From: Desulfovibrio sp.
GTDB lineage: Bacteria > Desulfobacterota > Desulfovibrionia > Desulfovibrionales > Desulfovibrionaceae
Direction of reading: 5' to 3'
DNA: 64,000 nt
Assembly: GCA_022839785.1 (NCBI GenBank)
Contig: JALHJW010000004.1
Coordinates: 196,862-260,861, forward strand
Under the pieces are notes generated by a model. It did no database searches. It was given only the letters and a program-made list of their open reading frames with translations, and was not told where the DNA came from. This document shows positions 35,706 through 43,783 of the stretch, one piece after another; position 1 is the first letter of the stretch; the number at the start of each line of letters is the position of its first letter. Made by a program: the position numbers and the translations under genes.

Positions 35706-37601
35706 ATGTTGGAAACCCTGCTCTTTCTCCTCGTCGTGCTCCCAATCCTGGGAGGGGCGGCATGCCTCGTGGTGCCGTCCCGCTACCTGCGCGGCGCGGT
35801 CATCGTGGGCACGTGTGCGCTCACGGCCGCAGCCTCGCTCTCGCTGCTCGGATACGGGCCGTTCTCGGGAACCCCCGAGACCGTGTTCCTGATCCCGGTG
35901 CGCGGCCTCATCACCCTGCTGGACTTCGTGCTGCTCGGCGTGATCCTGTTCTACGCCTTCAGCCTGAAAAACAGACTCATCCAACTGCTGTTCGGCTTCC
36001 AGATCGTGGCGCTGGCCTTCTTCGAGATGTTCATGGCCAAGCATACGGCCGCGCCCACGTTCTTCGCCGATACCCTGAGCATCGTCATGGTGCTCGTGAT
36101 CTCCATCGTCGGCTCGCTGATCTGCATCTACGGCATCCCGTACATGCAGGCCCACGAGGAACATCTGCACCTCGCCAAGACCCGCCAACCCAGGTTTTTC
36201 CTGTTCCTGGTGGGCTTCCTCGGCGCGATGAACGGTCTGGTGCTCGCGGACGACATCACCTTCGTCTACTTCTTCTTCGAGATCACCACCTTCTGCTCCT
36301 TCATGCTCATCGGCCATGACCAGACCGAGATCGCCATCAAGAACGCCACCCGCGCCCTGCTGCTCAACGGCGTCGGCGGCGTGGCCTTCCTGCTCGGCAT
36401 GATCTGGGCCAACTCGGTCACCGGCTCGCTCTCCATCCAGGAGATCATCGCCGCCGGTCCGGCCGCCAAGGGCCTGCTCTTCGCCGTGGCGCTGATCTGT
36501 CTGGCGGGCTTCACCAAGGCCGCGCAGCTTCCCTTCCAGAGCTGGCTGCTCGGCGCCATGGTCGCGCCCACGCCGGTCTCGGCCCTGCTCCACAGCTCGA
36601 CCATGGTCAAGGCGGGCGTCTTCCTGGTGCTGCGCTTCTCCCCCGCCTTCGCGGGCACCTTCCTGGGCACGGCCATCGCGGTCTGCGGCGCGTTCACCTT
36701 CGTGGCCACCGCCGCCCTCGCCGTGAGCCAGTCCAACGCCAAGAAGATCCTGGCCTACTCGACCATCTCCAACCTCGGCCTGATGATCGCCTGCGCCGGT
36801 CTGGGCACGCCCCAGGCCATCACCGCGGGCGTTCTGCTGCTGGTCTTCCACGCCGTCTCCAAGGGCCTGCTCTTCTGCTGCGTGGGCCACATCGAGCAGC
36901 ACATCCACAGCCGCGACATCGAGGACATGCGCGGACTCTCCGTGACCATGCCGCGCGCGGCCCTGATCACCATCATCGGCCTCGTGACCATGATGATGCC
37001 GCCCTTCGGCGTGCTGCTCTCCAAGTGGATGGCCATCGAGGCCGCGGCGGACAACCTGTTCGTCATCGTCATGCTGGCCGTGGGCAGCGCCCTGACCGTG
37101 CTCATCTACGCCCGCTGGGGCGGCAACATGATGAGCGCCCCCTACAAGGCGCAGCCGCAGAAAGCCCCCATGCCCCTGCTCGTGGGCCTTCCCCTGATGG
37201 CCATGGCCGGCGGCGCGGTGCTGCTCTCCCTGGCCGCCCCCGTGCTCTACACCCGTCTGGTGCTGCCCCTGGTCAAGAGCGCGCCCTACGACGTGGCCGC
37301 GGGCACGCTGACCAACCCGGTCGGTTCCTTCCTGGTCTACCCCCTGTTCATCCTGCTCGGCTTCGGCTTCTTCATGGCCCTGCGCGCCGTGCTCAAGAGC
37401 AAGGCCACCGTGCTGCCGCCCTACTTCGGCGGCGCGAACCTGCCCGACTCCACGGGCTTCAAGGGACCGCTCGGCGCTCCGGTGCCCTACCAGGGCGGCA
37501 ACTACTACCTGACCGGCGTCTTCGGTGAGGACAAGCTCACCATGTGGATCAACGTGGGCGCGGGCATGCTGCTCGCCATGATGATGGGAGGGGCGCTCTA
37601 A
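35706..37601 (+). CDS. echA: Ech hydrogenase subunit EchA (NuoL/MrpA-like membrane subunit)
   Basis: EchA is the large antiporter-like membrane subunit that couples hydrogen evolution to ion pumping. The 631-residue protein has roughly 15 hydrophobic segments. It has the antiporter signatures of the NuoL family: LLHSSTMVKAGVFLVLR with the conserved Lys, a preceding GFTKAAQLPFQSWLLGAM, and YSTISNLGLMIACAGLG. AGTGAGGA precedes the ATG. It is the first of six co-oriented ech genes; echB starts within its stop codon. Confidence 0.92.
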   Translation: MLETLLFLLVVLPILGGAACLVVPSRYLRGAVIVGTCALTAAASLSLLGYGPFSGTPETVFLIPVRGLITLLDFVLLGVILFYAFSLKNRLIQLLFGFQIVALAFFEMFMAKHTAAPTFFADTLSIVMVLVISIVGSLICIYGIPYMQAHEEHLHLAKTRQPRFFLFLVGFLGAMNGLVLADDITFVYFFFEITTFCSFMLIGHDQTEIAIKNATRALLLNGVGGVAFLLGMIWANSVTGSLSIQEIIAAGPAAKGLLFAVALICLAGFTKAAQLPFQSWLLGAMVAPTPVSALLHSSTMVKAGVFLVLRFSPAFAGTFLGTAIAVCGAFTFVATAALAVSQSNAKKILAYSTISNLGLMIACAGLGTPQAITAGVLLLVFHAVSKGLLFCCVGHIEQHIHSRDIEDMRGLSVTMPRAALITIIGLVTMMMPPFGVLLSKWMAIEAAADNLFVIVMLAVGSALTVLIYARWGGNMMSAPYKAQPQKAPMPLLVGLPLMAMAGGAVLLSLAAPVLYTRLVLPLVKSAPYDVAAGTLTNPVGSFLVYPLFILLGFGFFMALRAVLKSKATVLPPYFGGANLPDSTGFKGPLGAPVPYQGGNYYLTGVFGEDKLTMWINVGAGMLLAMMMGGAL

Positions 37602-38455
37602 TGACCGCGATCATTCTGGGCATCATCGGCATCCTTCTGGCCCCGGTCCTGGGCGGCCTCATCGCGGGTCTCGACCGGAAAGTGACCGCGCGCATGCAGT
37701 CGCGTTTCGGCCCGCCCATCCTCCAGCCCTTCTACGACGTCTTCAAGCTGTTCGGCAAAGAGCCCGCCATCGTCAACGTCTGGCAGGTCTTCTGCGCCTA
37801 CGTCTACGTAGCCAGCGCGGCCATCTCCGTGGGCCTGCTCTTCGCGGGCGGCGACCTGCTCCTGCTCTTCTTCGTGCAGGCCGTGGGCGCGGTCTTCCTG
37901 GTCTTCGGCGCCCTGGCGGCCCCGTCGCCCTACTCCCAGGTCGGCGCGCACCGCGAACTCCTCCAGATCCTGGCCTACGAGCCGCTGATCATCCTGGTCT
38001 TCGTGGGCTTCTACCTGGCCACCGGCTCCTTCAAGGTCGCGGACATCCTGGCCCACAACCAGCCGCTGCTCCTGCAGATGCCGCTGCTCTTCCTCGTCCT
38101 GGGCTACGCCCTGACGATCAAGCTGCGCAAGTCGCCCTTCGACCTCTCCACCAGCCATCACGGCCACCAGGAGCTGGTCAAGGGCGTGCTCATCGAATAC
38201 TCGGGCCCCTACCTGGCCCTGGTCGAGGTCGCCCACTGGTACGAGACCGTCCTGGTCCTCGGCCTGTGCGCCCTGTTCTGGCACACCTCCATCTTCGGCA
38301 TGGCCATCCTCCTGGCGGTCACCTACTTCGCCGAAGTGCTGCTGGACAACGTCACGGCCCGCATGACCTGGCGCTGGATGCTCGGCTACGTCTGGGGTAT
38401 CGGCCTGGCCATGTCCGCGGTCAACCTCGTCTGGATCTCTTTCAAGGGGGCCTAA
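37601..38455 (+). CDS. echB: Ech hydrogenase subunit EchB (NuoH-like)
   Basis: EchB is the membrane subunit that anchors the hydrogenase module, homologous to NuoH. The 284-residue protein has about eight membrane segments, RMQSRFGPPILQPFYDVFKLF near the N-terminus and the NuoH motif SPFDLSTSHHGHQELVKG near residue 184, with the acidic residues of the E-channel region in EYSGPYLALVEVAHW. The start ATG shares one base with the echA stop (TAATG). Confidence 0.93.
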   Translation: MTAIILGIIGILLAPVLGGLIAGLDRKVTARMQSRFGPPILQPFYDVFKLFGKEPAIVNVWQVFCAYVYVASAAISVGLLFAGGDLLLLFFVQAVGAVFLVFGALAAPSPYSQVGAHRELLQILAYEPLIILVFVGFYLATGSFKVADILAHNQPLLLQMPLLFLVLGYALTIKLRKSPFDLSTSHHGHQELVKGVLIEYSGPYLALVEVAHWYETVLVLGLCALFWHTSIFGMAILLAVTYFAEVLLDNVTARMTWRWMLGYVWGIGLAMSAVNLVWISFKGA

Positions 38456-38456
38456 G

Positions 38457-38903
38457 ATGCTGAAGAACATGATACAGACCTCCAGGCTGAAGTCGCCCTG
38501 GATCATCCACTTCGACTGCGGCTCCTGCAACGGCTGCGACATCGAGGTGCTGGCCTGCCTGACCCCGCTGTACGACGTCGAACGCTTCGGCGTGGTCAAC
38601 GTGGGCAACCCCAAGCACGCCGACGTGCTGCTCGTCACGGGCACGGTCAACCACCGCAACAAGCACGTCCTCAAGAACATCTACGATCAGATGCCCAACC
38701 CCAAACTGGTCATCGCCATCGGCGCCTGCGGCCTGTCCGGCGGCGTTTTCCGCGAGGCCCCCAACGTCGTGGGCGGCGTGGACAAGGTCATCCCGGTGGA
38801 CGTCTACGTCCCCGGCTGCCCGGCCAAGCCCGAGGCCATCATCGACGCGGTCGTCGCCGGCCTGGGCAAACTGGCCGAGCTGCAGAAGCAGGCCGCGATC
38901 TAA
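38457..38903 (+). CDS. echC: Ech hydrogenase small subunit EchC (NuoB-like)
   Basis: EchC carries the [4Fe-4S] cluster next to the NiFe centre. The 148-residue protein has the cluster ligands in CGSCNGCDIEVLA near residue 21, IGACGLSGG near residue 88 and VPGCPAKPEA near residue 118. That is the single proximal-cluster pattern of NuoB and group 4 hydrogenases. One base separates it from echB. Confidence 0.95.
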   Translation: MLKNMIQTSRLKSPWIIHFDCGSCNGCDIEVLACLTPLYDVERFGVVNVGNPKHADVLLVTGTVNHRNKHVLKNIYDQMPNPKLVIAIGACGLSGGVFREAPNVVGGVDKVIPVDVYVPGCPAKPEAIIDAVVAGLGKLAELQKQAAI

Positions 38904-38914
38904 GGGAGCACCAG

Positions 38915-39283
38915 ATGAAGACGCTTGATACGATTACCGTCACCCCGGAAACCGTGGTGGGCGAGGTCGCGAAGCTCGTGACCAGCGGCTGGCGCATGAT
39001 CACCATGAGCTGCGTGGACCTCTCCCCCGAGCAGTTCGAAGTGCTCTACCACTTCGACAAGGAACTGGCCGAAACCCACCTGCGCCTGACCTTCCCCAAG
39101 GGCATGGCCATCCCGAGCGTGACGCCGACCCTGTTCATGGCCGTGCTCGTGGAGAACGAGATCAAGGACCATTTCGGCGTGTGTTTCGACGGCCTGCCGC
39201 TCGACTTCGACGGCAAGCTGTACCTTGAGGAAGAGGTCAAGGCGACCCCCTTCTGCAAGTACAGCACGGGCACCAAACAGTAA
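38915..39283 (+). CDS. echD: Ech hydrogenase subunit EchD (NuoC-like)
   Basis: A 122-residue hydrophilic subunit related to NuoC. It starts MKTLDTITVTPETVVGEV, and the middle GWRMITMSCVDLSPEQFEVLYHFDK and later ENEIKDHFGV correspond to the NuoC core, where I-x-D-x-F/W-G is conserved. It has no cofactor and stabilises the large subunit. A binding site GGAG-like (AAGGGAG) precedes it. Confidence 0.9.
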   Translation: MKTLDTITVTPETVVGEVAKLVTSGWRMITMSCVDLSPEQFEVLYHFDKELAETHLRLTFPKGMAIPSVTPTLFMAVLVENEIKDHFGVCFDGLPLDFDGKLYLEEEVKATPFCKYSTGTKQ

Positions 39284-39302
39284 GGCTCGGAGGATAAGGA
39301 TA

Positions 39303-40379
39303 ATGGCCCGTACCATCATACCCTTTGGACCCCAGCACCCGGTCCTGCCCGAGCCCATCCACCTCAAGCTCGTGGTCGAGGACGAAATCGTCAAGGAAGC
39401 CCTGCCGCAACTCGGATACGTCCACCGCGGCCTGGAGAAGCTGACCGAGATCCGCGACTTCAACCAGATGATCCAGATCGTGGAACGCGTCTGCGGCATC
39501 TGTTCCAAGATCCACGCCATGTGCTTCTGCCAGGGCGTGGAGGAGATGATGGGCATCGAGGTGCCCGAGCGCGCCAAGTTCCTGCGCGTCATCTGGTCGG
39601 AGCTGCACCGCATCCACTCGCACCTCCTCTGGCTCGGCCTCTACGCCGACGCCTTCGGCTTCGAGTCGGTGTTCATGCAGTTCTGGCGCATCCGTGAGAA
39701 GATCATGGACATCAACGAGGCGACCGCGGGCAACCGCGTCATCGTCTCGGTCAACGTGGTGGGCGGCACCCGCGCCGATCTGAGCCCGGAGCAATGCAAC
39801 TGGATACTCCAGGAACTCGACTGGGTCGAGAAGGAAACCAAGCGCCTGCAGGCCGTCATGCTCGACGACTACACGGTGAAGAAGCGCACCGTGGGCGTGG
39901 GCGTGCTGACCAGGGAGCAGGCCTACGCGCTCGGCGCGGCGGGGCCCACCCTGCGCGGCTCCGGCGTGGCCCAGGACATGCGTCAGTTCAAGTACGCCGC
40001 CTTCGACAAAATCGACTTCGCCCCCGTCACCGCGCCCGACGGCGACTGCTACTCCCGCGGCAAGGTCCGCTTCCTGGAGACCCTGCAGTCCGTGGACCTG
40101 GTGCGCCAAGCCATCTCGCGCATGCCCCAGGGCGAGATCGCGACCAAGTTCAAGGGCAACCCCGAGGGTGAACTCGTCACCCGCGTGGAGCAGCCGCGCG
40201 GCGAACTGCTCTACTATCTCAAGGGCAACGGGACCAAGTTCCTGGAGCGCGTGCGCATCCGCACGCCCACCTTCGCGAACATCCCGCCCCTGCTGGCCAT
40301 GCTGCCGGGTTGTGAACTGGCCGACGTGCCGGTCATCGCCCTGTCCATCGACCCGTGCATCTCCTGCACCGAGCGCTAA
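39303..40379 (+). CDS. echE: Ech hydrogenase large subunit EchE (NuoD-like, NiFe site)
   Basis: EchE binds the NiFe active site. The 358-residue protein has the N-terminal cysteine pair in RVCGICSKIHA (near residue 63) and the C-terminal pair in SIDPCISCTER, which gives the four NiFe ligands. The protein ends directly after CTER, with no peptide for a maturation protease to remove, as described for other Ech/CooH large subunits. Start chosen at ATG 39303, behind GGAGG-TAAGGATA; a longer frame exists but overlaps echD. Confidence 0.95.
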   Translation: MARTIIPFGPQHPVLPEPIHLKLVVEDEIVKEALPQLGYVHRGLEKLTEIRDFNQMIQIVERVCGICSKIHAMCFCQGVEEMMGIEVPERAKFLRVIWSELHRIHSHLLWLGLYADAFGFESVFMQFWRIREKIMDINEATAGNRVIVSVNVVGGTRADLSPEQCNWILQELDWVEKETKRLQAVMLDDYTVKKRTVGVGVLTREQAYALGAAGPTLRGSGVAQDMRQFKYAAFDKIDFAPVTAPDGDCYSRGKVRFLETLQSVDLVRQAISRMPQGEIATKFKGNPEGELVTRVEQPRGELLYYLKGNGTKFLERVRIRTPTFANIPPLLAMLPGCELADVPVIALSIDPCISCTER

Positions 40380-40393
40380 GGAGGGAGAGACAG

Positions 40394-40798
40394 ATGGCAT
40401 TCATGACCGGAAACGTGCTGCGCAACCTGATGGGGAAGTACAGCACCCGTCTCTACCCCATCGAAATCCGTCCCGCCTTCGAGGCGTACCGCGGCGAACT
40501 CTACAACGAGATCGAGAAGTGCATCTTCTGCCAGAGCTGCGCCCGCAAGTGCCCCTCCCAGTGCATCAGCATCGACAAGGAGGCGGGGCTGTGGACCTGT
40601 GATCCCTTCGCCTGCGTGTACTGCGGCATCTGCGTCGAGGCCTGCCCCGTGAACTGCCTGCACATGAAAAGCACGCACCGCCACGTGGCCACCGAGCGCG
40701 AGATGATCGAACAGAAGGGGACCCCGCCCAAGCCCAAAAAGAAGGCTGCGGACGGCGAAGCCGCCGCTCCCGCCGCCGAGAAGAAGGCCAAGAAGTAG
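40394..40798 (+). CDS. echF: Ech hydrogenase ferredoxin-like subunit EchF (NuoI-like)
   Basis: EchF carries electrons from ferredoxin to EchC through two [4Fe-4S] clusters. The ligand sets are CIFCQSCARKCPSQC and CVYCGICVEACPVNC. After residue 100 a Lys/Ala-rich tail (PPKPKKKAADGEAAAPAAEKK) follows, longer than in many EchF proteins. The 134-residue start at ATG 40394 is the first with a binding site (GAGGGAGAG). Confidence 0.94.
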   Translation: MAFMTGNVLRNLMGKYSTRLYPIEIRPAFEAYRGELYNEIEKCIFCQSCARKCPSQCISIDKEAGLWTCDPFACVYCGICVEACPVNCLHMKSTHRHVATEREMIEQKGTPPKPKKKAADGEAAAPAAEKKAKK

Positions 40799-40829
40799 GG
40801 CGACCCGCTTCAGGCCCGCAACGACCCCG

Positions 40830-40864
40830 AGGCCCCGGCGCGGCGACGCGCCGGGGCCTTTTCT
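40830..40864 (+). terminator. Rho-independent terminator of the ech operon
   Basis: A 13-base stem (40830-40842 with 40847-40859) with loop GCGA is followed by TTTTCTT. It ends the ech operon 32 bases behind echF. Confidence 0.88.
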
Positions 40865-40908
40865 TGCCCTCCGCCAGGTGCGGGGAGCCCGCAGACCGCC
40901 GCTTTCCG

Positions 40909-40937
40909 TTGCCTGCCGGGTTGAATCAGGCTATGTC
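40909..40937 (+). promoter_or_regulatory. Candidate promoter of the TPR gene
   Basis: TTGCCT (40909-40914), a 17-base spacer and TATGTC (40932-40937), 24 bases before the ATG at 40962. Confidence 0.4.
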
Positions 40938-40961
40938 AGCCGAACCGAGACAGGAGGATTC

Positions 40962-41615
40962 ATGAATCAGGACACCCAGCTCAAAGGCTTCGTGCGGCGC
41001 GACATGTTCTTCGTCGTGGCCTTCTTCTGCCTGGCCCTCGGCTTTGCCGCAGGCGTGATCACCGGAACGATGTACTCCCCGCCCAAGGCCGCCATGCCCG
41101 GCGGAATGCCGCCGCAGGGGATGCCGGGAGGCATGCCGCCGTCCATGCCGCCGCAAGGCGCGCAGCAGCAAAGCCAGGGAGGCCTCAGCGCCGCGGAGCG
41201 CGCCAAGCTGCTGGAACTGGAGCAGGCCGTCGGCAAGAACCCCAAGAACATCGAGGCCCAGAACCAGCTCGGCCATTTCTATTTCGACCACGGCATGCCC
41301 AAGGAGGCCATCGCGGCCTACCAGGCGTCCCTGGCCCTCAAGGCCGAGCAGCCGGACATCTGGACCGACCTGGGCGTCATGTACCGCGAGGTCACGGAGT
41401 ACCAGAAGGCCCTGCAGGCCTTCGACAAGGCCATCAGCCAGAATCCCCGGCACGAGATCGCCCGTTTCAACCGGGGCATCGTGCTGGTCTTCGACCTCGA
41501 CCGCAAGGAAGACGGCCTGAAGAACTGGCGGGAGCTGCTGGCCCTCAATCCCAACGCCAAGGCCCCCAACGGCGCGCCGCTGGGCAAGCTCATCGACGAA
41601 GTGGAGAAACAGTAG
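40962..41615 (+). CDS. Membrane-anchored TPR protein
   Basis: This 217-residue protein has one N-terminal membrane helix (FFVVAFFCLALGFAAGVITG), a Met/Pro/Gly-rich linker (residues 40-75, repeats of GMPPQGMPGG type), then three tetratricopeptide units from QNQLGHFYFDHGMPKEAIAAY. It resembles NrfG/CcmI-type TPR anchors. AGGAGG stands five bases before the ATG. It lies alone between the ech operon and miaA; the partner is unknown. Confidence 0.8.
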   Translation: MNQDTQLKGFVRRDMFFVVAFFCLALGFAAGVITGTMYSPPKAAMPGGMPPQGMPGGMPPSMPPQGAQQQSQGGLSAAERAKLLELEQAVGKNPKNIEAQNQLGHFYFDHGMPKEAIAAYQASLALKAEQPDIWTDLGVMYREVTEYQKALQAFDKAISQNPRHEIARFNRGIVLVFDLDRKEDGLKNWRELLALNPNAKAPNGAPLGKLIDEVEKQ

Positions 41616-41686
41616 CGCCGCCAGCCCCCCGCCGTCGCTCAGGGGCTGGCCACGCCGAGGAGATATTAAACCCAGAAACCGGGGTT

Positions 41687-41709
41687 CAAAGGGGCCTGAG
41701 GCCCCTTTG
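41687..41709. terminator. Hairpin between the TPR gene and miaA
   Basis: A 10-base stem (41687-41696 with 41700-41709, arm sequence CAAAGGGGCC) with a TGA loop lies between convergent genes. The outer pairs are A-T. Confidence 0.6.
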
Positions 41710-41745
41710 CCGCCGGAGGCCTCTTTCTCCCTACTGCCCGCGCCG

Positions 41746-42696
41746 TCAGGCCGGGCGCGCCCGAAGCCACCCTTCCACCAACTCCACGGCCTTGTCCGTG
41801 TCGCCAGGGACCAGCCAGTGGATGGCCGGGTCCTTCCTGAACCAGGTCATCTGCCGTTTGGCATAGGCGCGGGTGCGCGAGAGCCAGAGGGACTTGACTT
41901 GCGCCAGGTCGAGCCGCCCCCGGATGTACTCCAGCAACTCGTGCGAACCGATGCCGCTGAAGCCCGGGGCGTCGGCCCTGGGGCAGGCGGCGAAGGCGCG
42001 CTCCATCTCCTGTGCCACGCCCGCGGCGAGCATGGCCTCGATGCGCGCGGCCAGCGCCGGGGTCAGGGCGTCCAGATCCACGGCCACCCCGAGCTTCAAG
42101 GCGCGAAAACGCGGCGGCGCGCCCTCCTGCCGATGGAAGCTGGAAAAGACCCGGCCCGTGGCCTCGAAGACCTCCAGAGCGCGGGTGATGCGCTGCCGGT
42201 CGTTGGGATGAATTCGGGCCGCGTAGTCCGGGTCGATCTGTTCGAGCCAGCCGTGCAGCGTTTCTCCGCCGAAGTGCTCCCAGGCGGCCTGCAACTGCTG
42301 GCGGGTCACGTCCGGCACCTCGGGGATGGGGGAAAGGCCGTAAAGCAACGCGTCGAGATAGAGACCGGTGCCGCCCACGAGCAGGGGCAGCACGCCCTGC
42401 GCCGCGAGCGCGCGCATGGCCTCCTCGGCCATGGCCGCGAAGGTTCCGGCGCTCACGGATTGGCAGGGATCGAGCAGGCCGAAGAGGTGGTGGGGACAGC
42501 GGGCGCGTTCCTCCGCGCTCGGCTGCGCGGTGACGATCTCCAGACCCGCGTAGAGCTGGCGGGAGTCGATGTTGACCACACCGCCGCCCAGCCGCTCGGC
42601 CAGGGCCAGGGCCAGGCCGGTCTTGCCCGCCCCGGTGGGGCCGACGATGCAGACCGCGTCCGGCAGCTCAACCGCCTGGGCCTCCTCACGGCTCAC
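41746..42696 (-). CDS. miaA: tRNA dimethylallyltransferase MiaA
   Basis: MiaA adds a dimethylallyl group to A37 of tRNAs reading UNN codons. The 316-residue protein begins with the P-loop GPTGAGKT near residue 22, then DSRQLYAGLEI, TAQPS, GGTGLYLDALL and RQRITRALEV, all family landmarks, and a C-terminal R-T-R-x-Y-A-K-R-Q-M-T-W-F-R. The start is GTG at 42696, which overlaps the coaD stop as GTGA. The zinc-finger-like tail of eukaryotic forms is absent. Confidence 0.95.
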   Translation of the reverse strand: MSREEAQAVELPDAVCIVGPTGAGKTGLALALAERLGGGVVNIDSRQLYAGLEIVTAQPSAEERARCPHHLFGLLDPCQSVSAGTFAAMAEEAMRALAAQGVLPLLVGGTGLYLDALLYGLSPIPEVPDVTRQQLQAAWEHFGGETLHGWLEQIDPDYAARIHPNDRQRITRALEVFEATGRVFSSFHRQEGAPPRFRALKLGVAVDLDALTPALAARIEAMLAAGVAQEMERAFAACPRADAPGFSGIGSHELLEYIRGRLDLAQVKSLWLSRTRAYAKRQMTWFRKDPAIHWLVPGDTDKAVELVEGWLRARPA

Positions 42697-43193
42697 AGCT
42701 TCCCCTGGGCGCGCAGTTCGGCGAAACGCGCATAGACGTGGGGCACGATCTGGTCCGGGACCATGCCCTTGATGTTCGCACCGTGCTTGGCCGCCTCCTT
42801 GATGATCGTGGAGCTGAGGTACATCCACTGATAATCGGTCATCAGGAAGACGGTCTGGATGTCGCGGTGCAGCTTGCGGTTCATGAGCGCCATCTGGAAC
42901 TCGTACTCGAAGTCCGAGACCGCGCGCAGACCGCGCATGATCACGCCCGCGCCCTTGCGCGCCACGTAGTCCACGAGCAGGCCGGAAAAATCCTCCACGT
43001 CGATGCCGTCGTCGAAGGCGAAGACCTCGCGGGCCATGGCCACGCGCTCCTCCAGGGTGAAGAGCGGGGTCTTGGTGGTGTCCTTGGCCACGGCCACGGT
43101 GATCCGGTCGAAGACCGTGCGCGCCCGGCGCACCAGGCTGACGTGGCCCATGGTCAGGGGATCGAAGGTGCCGGGATAGATGGCGCTGCTCAT
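42693..43193 (-). CDS. coaD: Phosphopantetheine adenylyltransferase CoaD
   Basis: CoaD forms dephospho-CoA from 4'-phosphopantetheine and ATP. The 166-residue protein has the nucleotidyltransferase motif YPGTFDPLTMGHVSLVRRA, RGLRAVSDFEYEFQMALMN and YLSSTIIKEAA. Length is normal. Its ATG overlaps the rsmD stop as ATGA, so the three genes rsmD-coaD-miaA are joined by overlaps. Confidence 0.96.
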   Translation of the reverse strand: MSSAIYPGTFDPLTMGHVSLVRRARTVFDRITVAVAKDTTKTPLFTLEERVAMAREVFAFDDGIDVEDFSGLLVDYVARKGAGVIMRGLRAVSDFEYEFQMALMNRKLHRDIQTVFLMTDYQWMYLSSTIIKEAAKHGANIKGMVPDQIVPHVYARFAELRAQGKL

Positions 43194-43759
43194 GCTGTCG
43201 TCCTTTGCCAGAGAAGTATGCGCGTCTGGCCGTACGCCCGGTCGGCGAGAAGCGCAAGCCCGGGGGCGGCGCTCGTGGCGTCCAGGACGAGACGGTCCTC
43301 GACCTCGGCGACGAGAATGCCGTCCGGCGCCAGCCAGCCGCCCGCCGTAATCCTTTCCAGCGTGGGCGGCAAGAGGTCCTTGCCGTAGGGCGGATCGACG
43401 AAGATCAGGCCGAAGGGCGCGGGGGCCTGTCCGGCCAGGGCCCTGGCCGCATCCGCCGCGTCCACGGCGAAGGAGCCGCGTTCCGCGCCCAGCGCGTCGA
43501 GATTCCTCTGGATCAGCCCGGCGGCCGCGCGGCTCTTTTCGATGAAGCGGCAGAAGGCCGCGCCGCGCGACAAGGCCTCCAATCCCAGACTGCCCGAGCC
43601 CGCGAAGACATCCATGACGCGAAGCCCGGCATAGACCACGCCCCGCGCCGCGAGCATGCTGAAGAGCGCCTCGCGCACCCGGGCCGTGGCCGGACGGTAG
43701 CCCGGCCCCTCGCCGGTGACGATGCTGCGGCCCTTGAAGCGGCCCGCGATGATGCGCAT
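43190..43759 (-). CDS. rsmD: 16S rRNA (guanine-966-N2)-methyltransferase RsmD
   Basis: RsmD methylates G966 of 16S rRNA. The 189-residue protein shows RIIAGRFKGRSI, RPATARVREALFS, the SAM loop VMDVFAGSGSLGLEALSRGA and the catalytic FVDPPYGKD (N/D-P-P-Y). Length is normal. It lies 24 bases after the metallohydrolase gene and overlaps coaD, a common rsmD-coaD order in bacteria. Confidence 0.95.
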   Translation of the reverse strand: MRIIAGRFKGRSIVTGEGPGYRPATARVREALFSMLAARGVVYAGLRVMDVFAGSGSLGLEALSRGAAFCRFIEKSRAAAGLIQRNLDALGAERGSFAVDAADAARALAGQAPAPFGLIFVDPPYGKDLLPPTLERITAGGWLAPDGILVAEVEDRLVLDATSAAPGLALLADRAYGQTRILLWQRTTA

Positions 43760-43783
43760 TCCGCCGCCCGTCCTTTTCCCGCC

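Noticed and set aside
41080..41180. Short tandem repeat as a CRISPR-like or microsatellite array
   Set aside because: The repeats encode the Met-Pro-Gly linker of the TPR protein and stay in frame.
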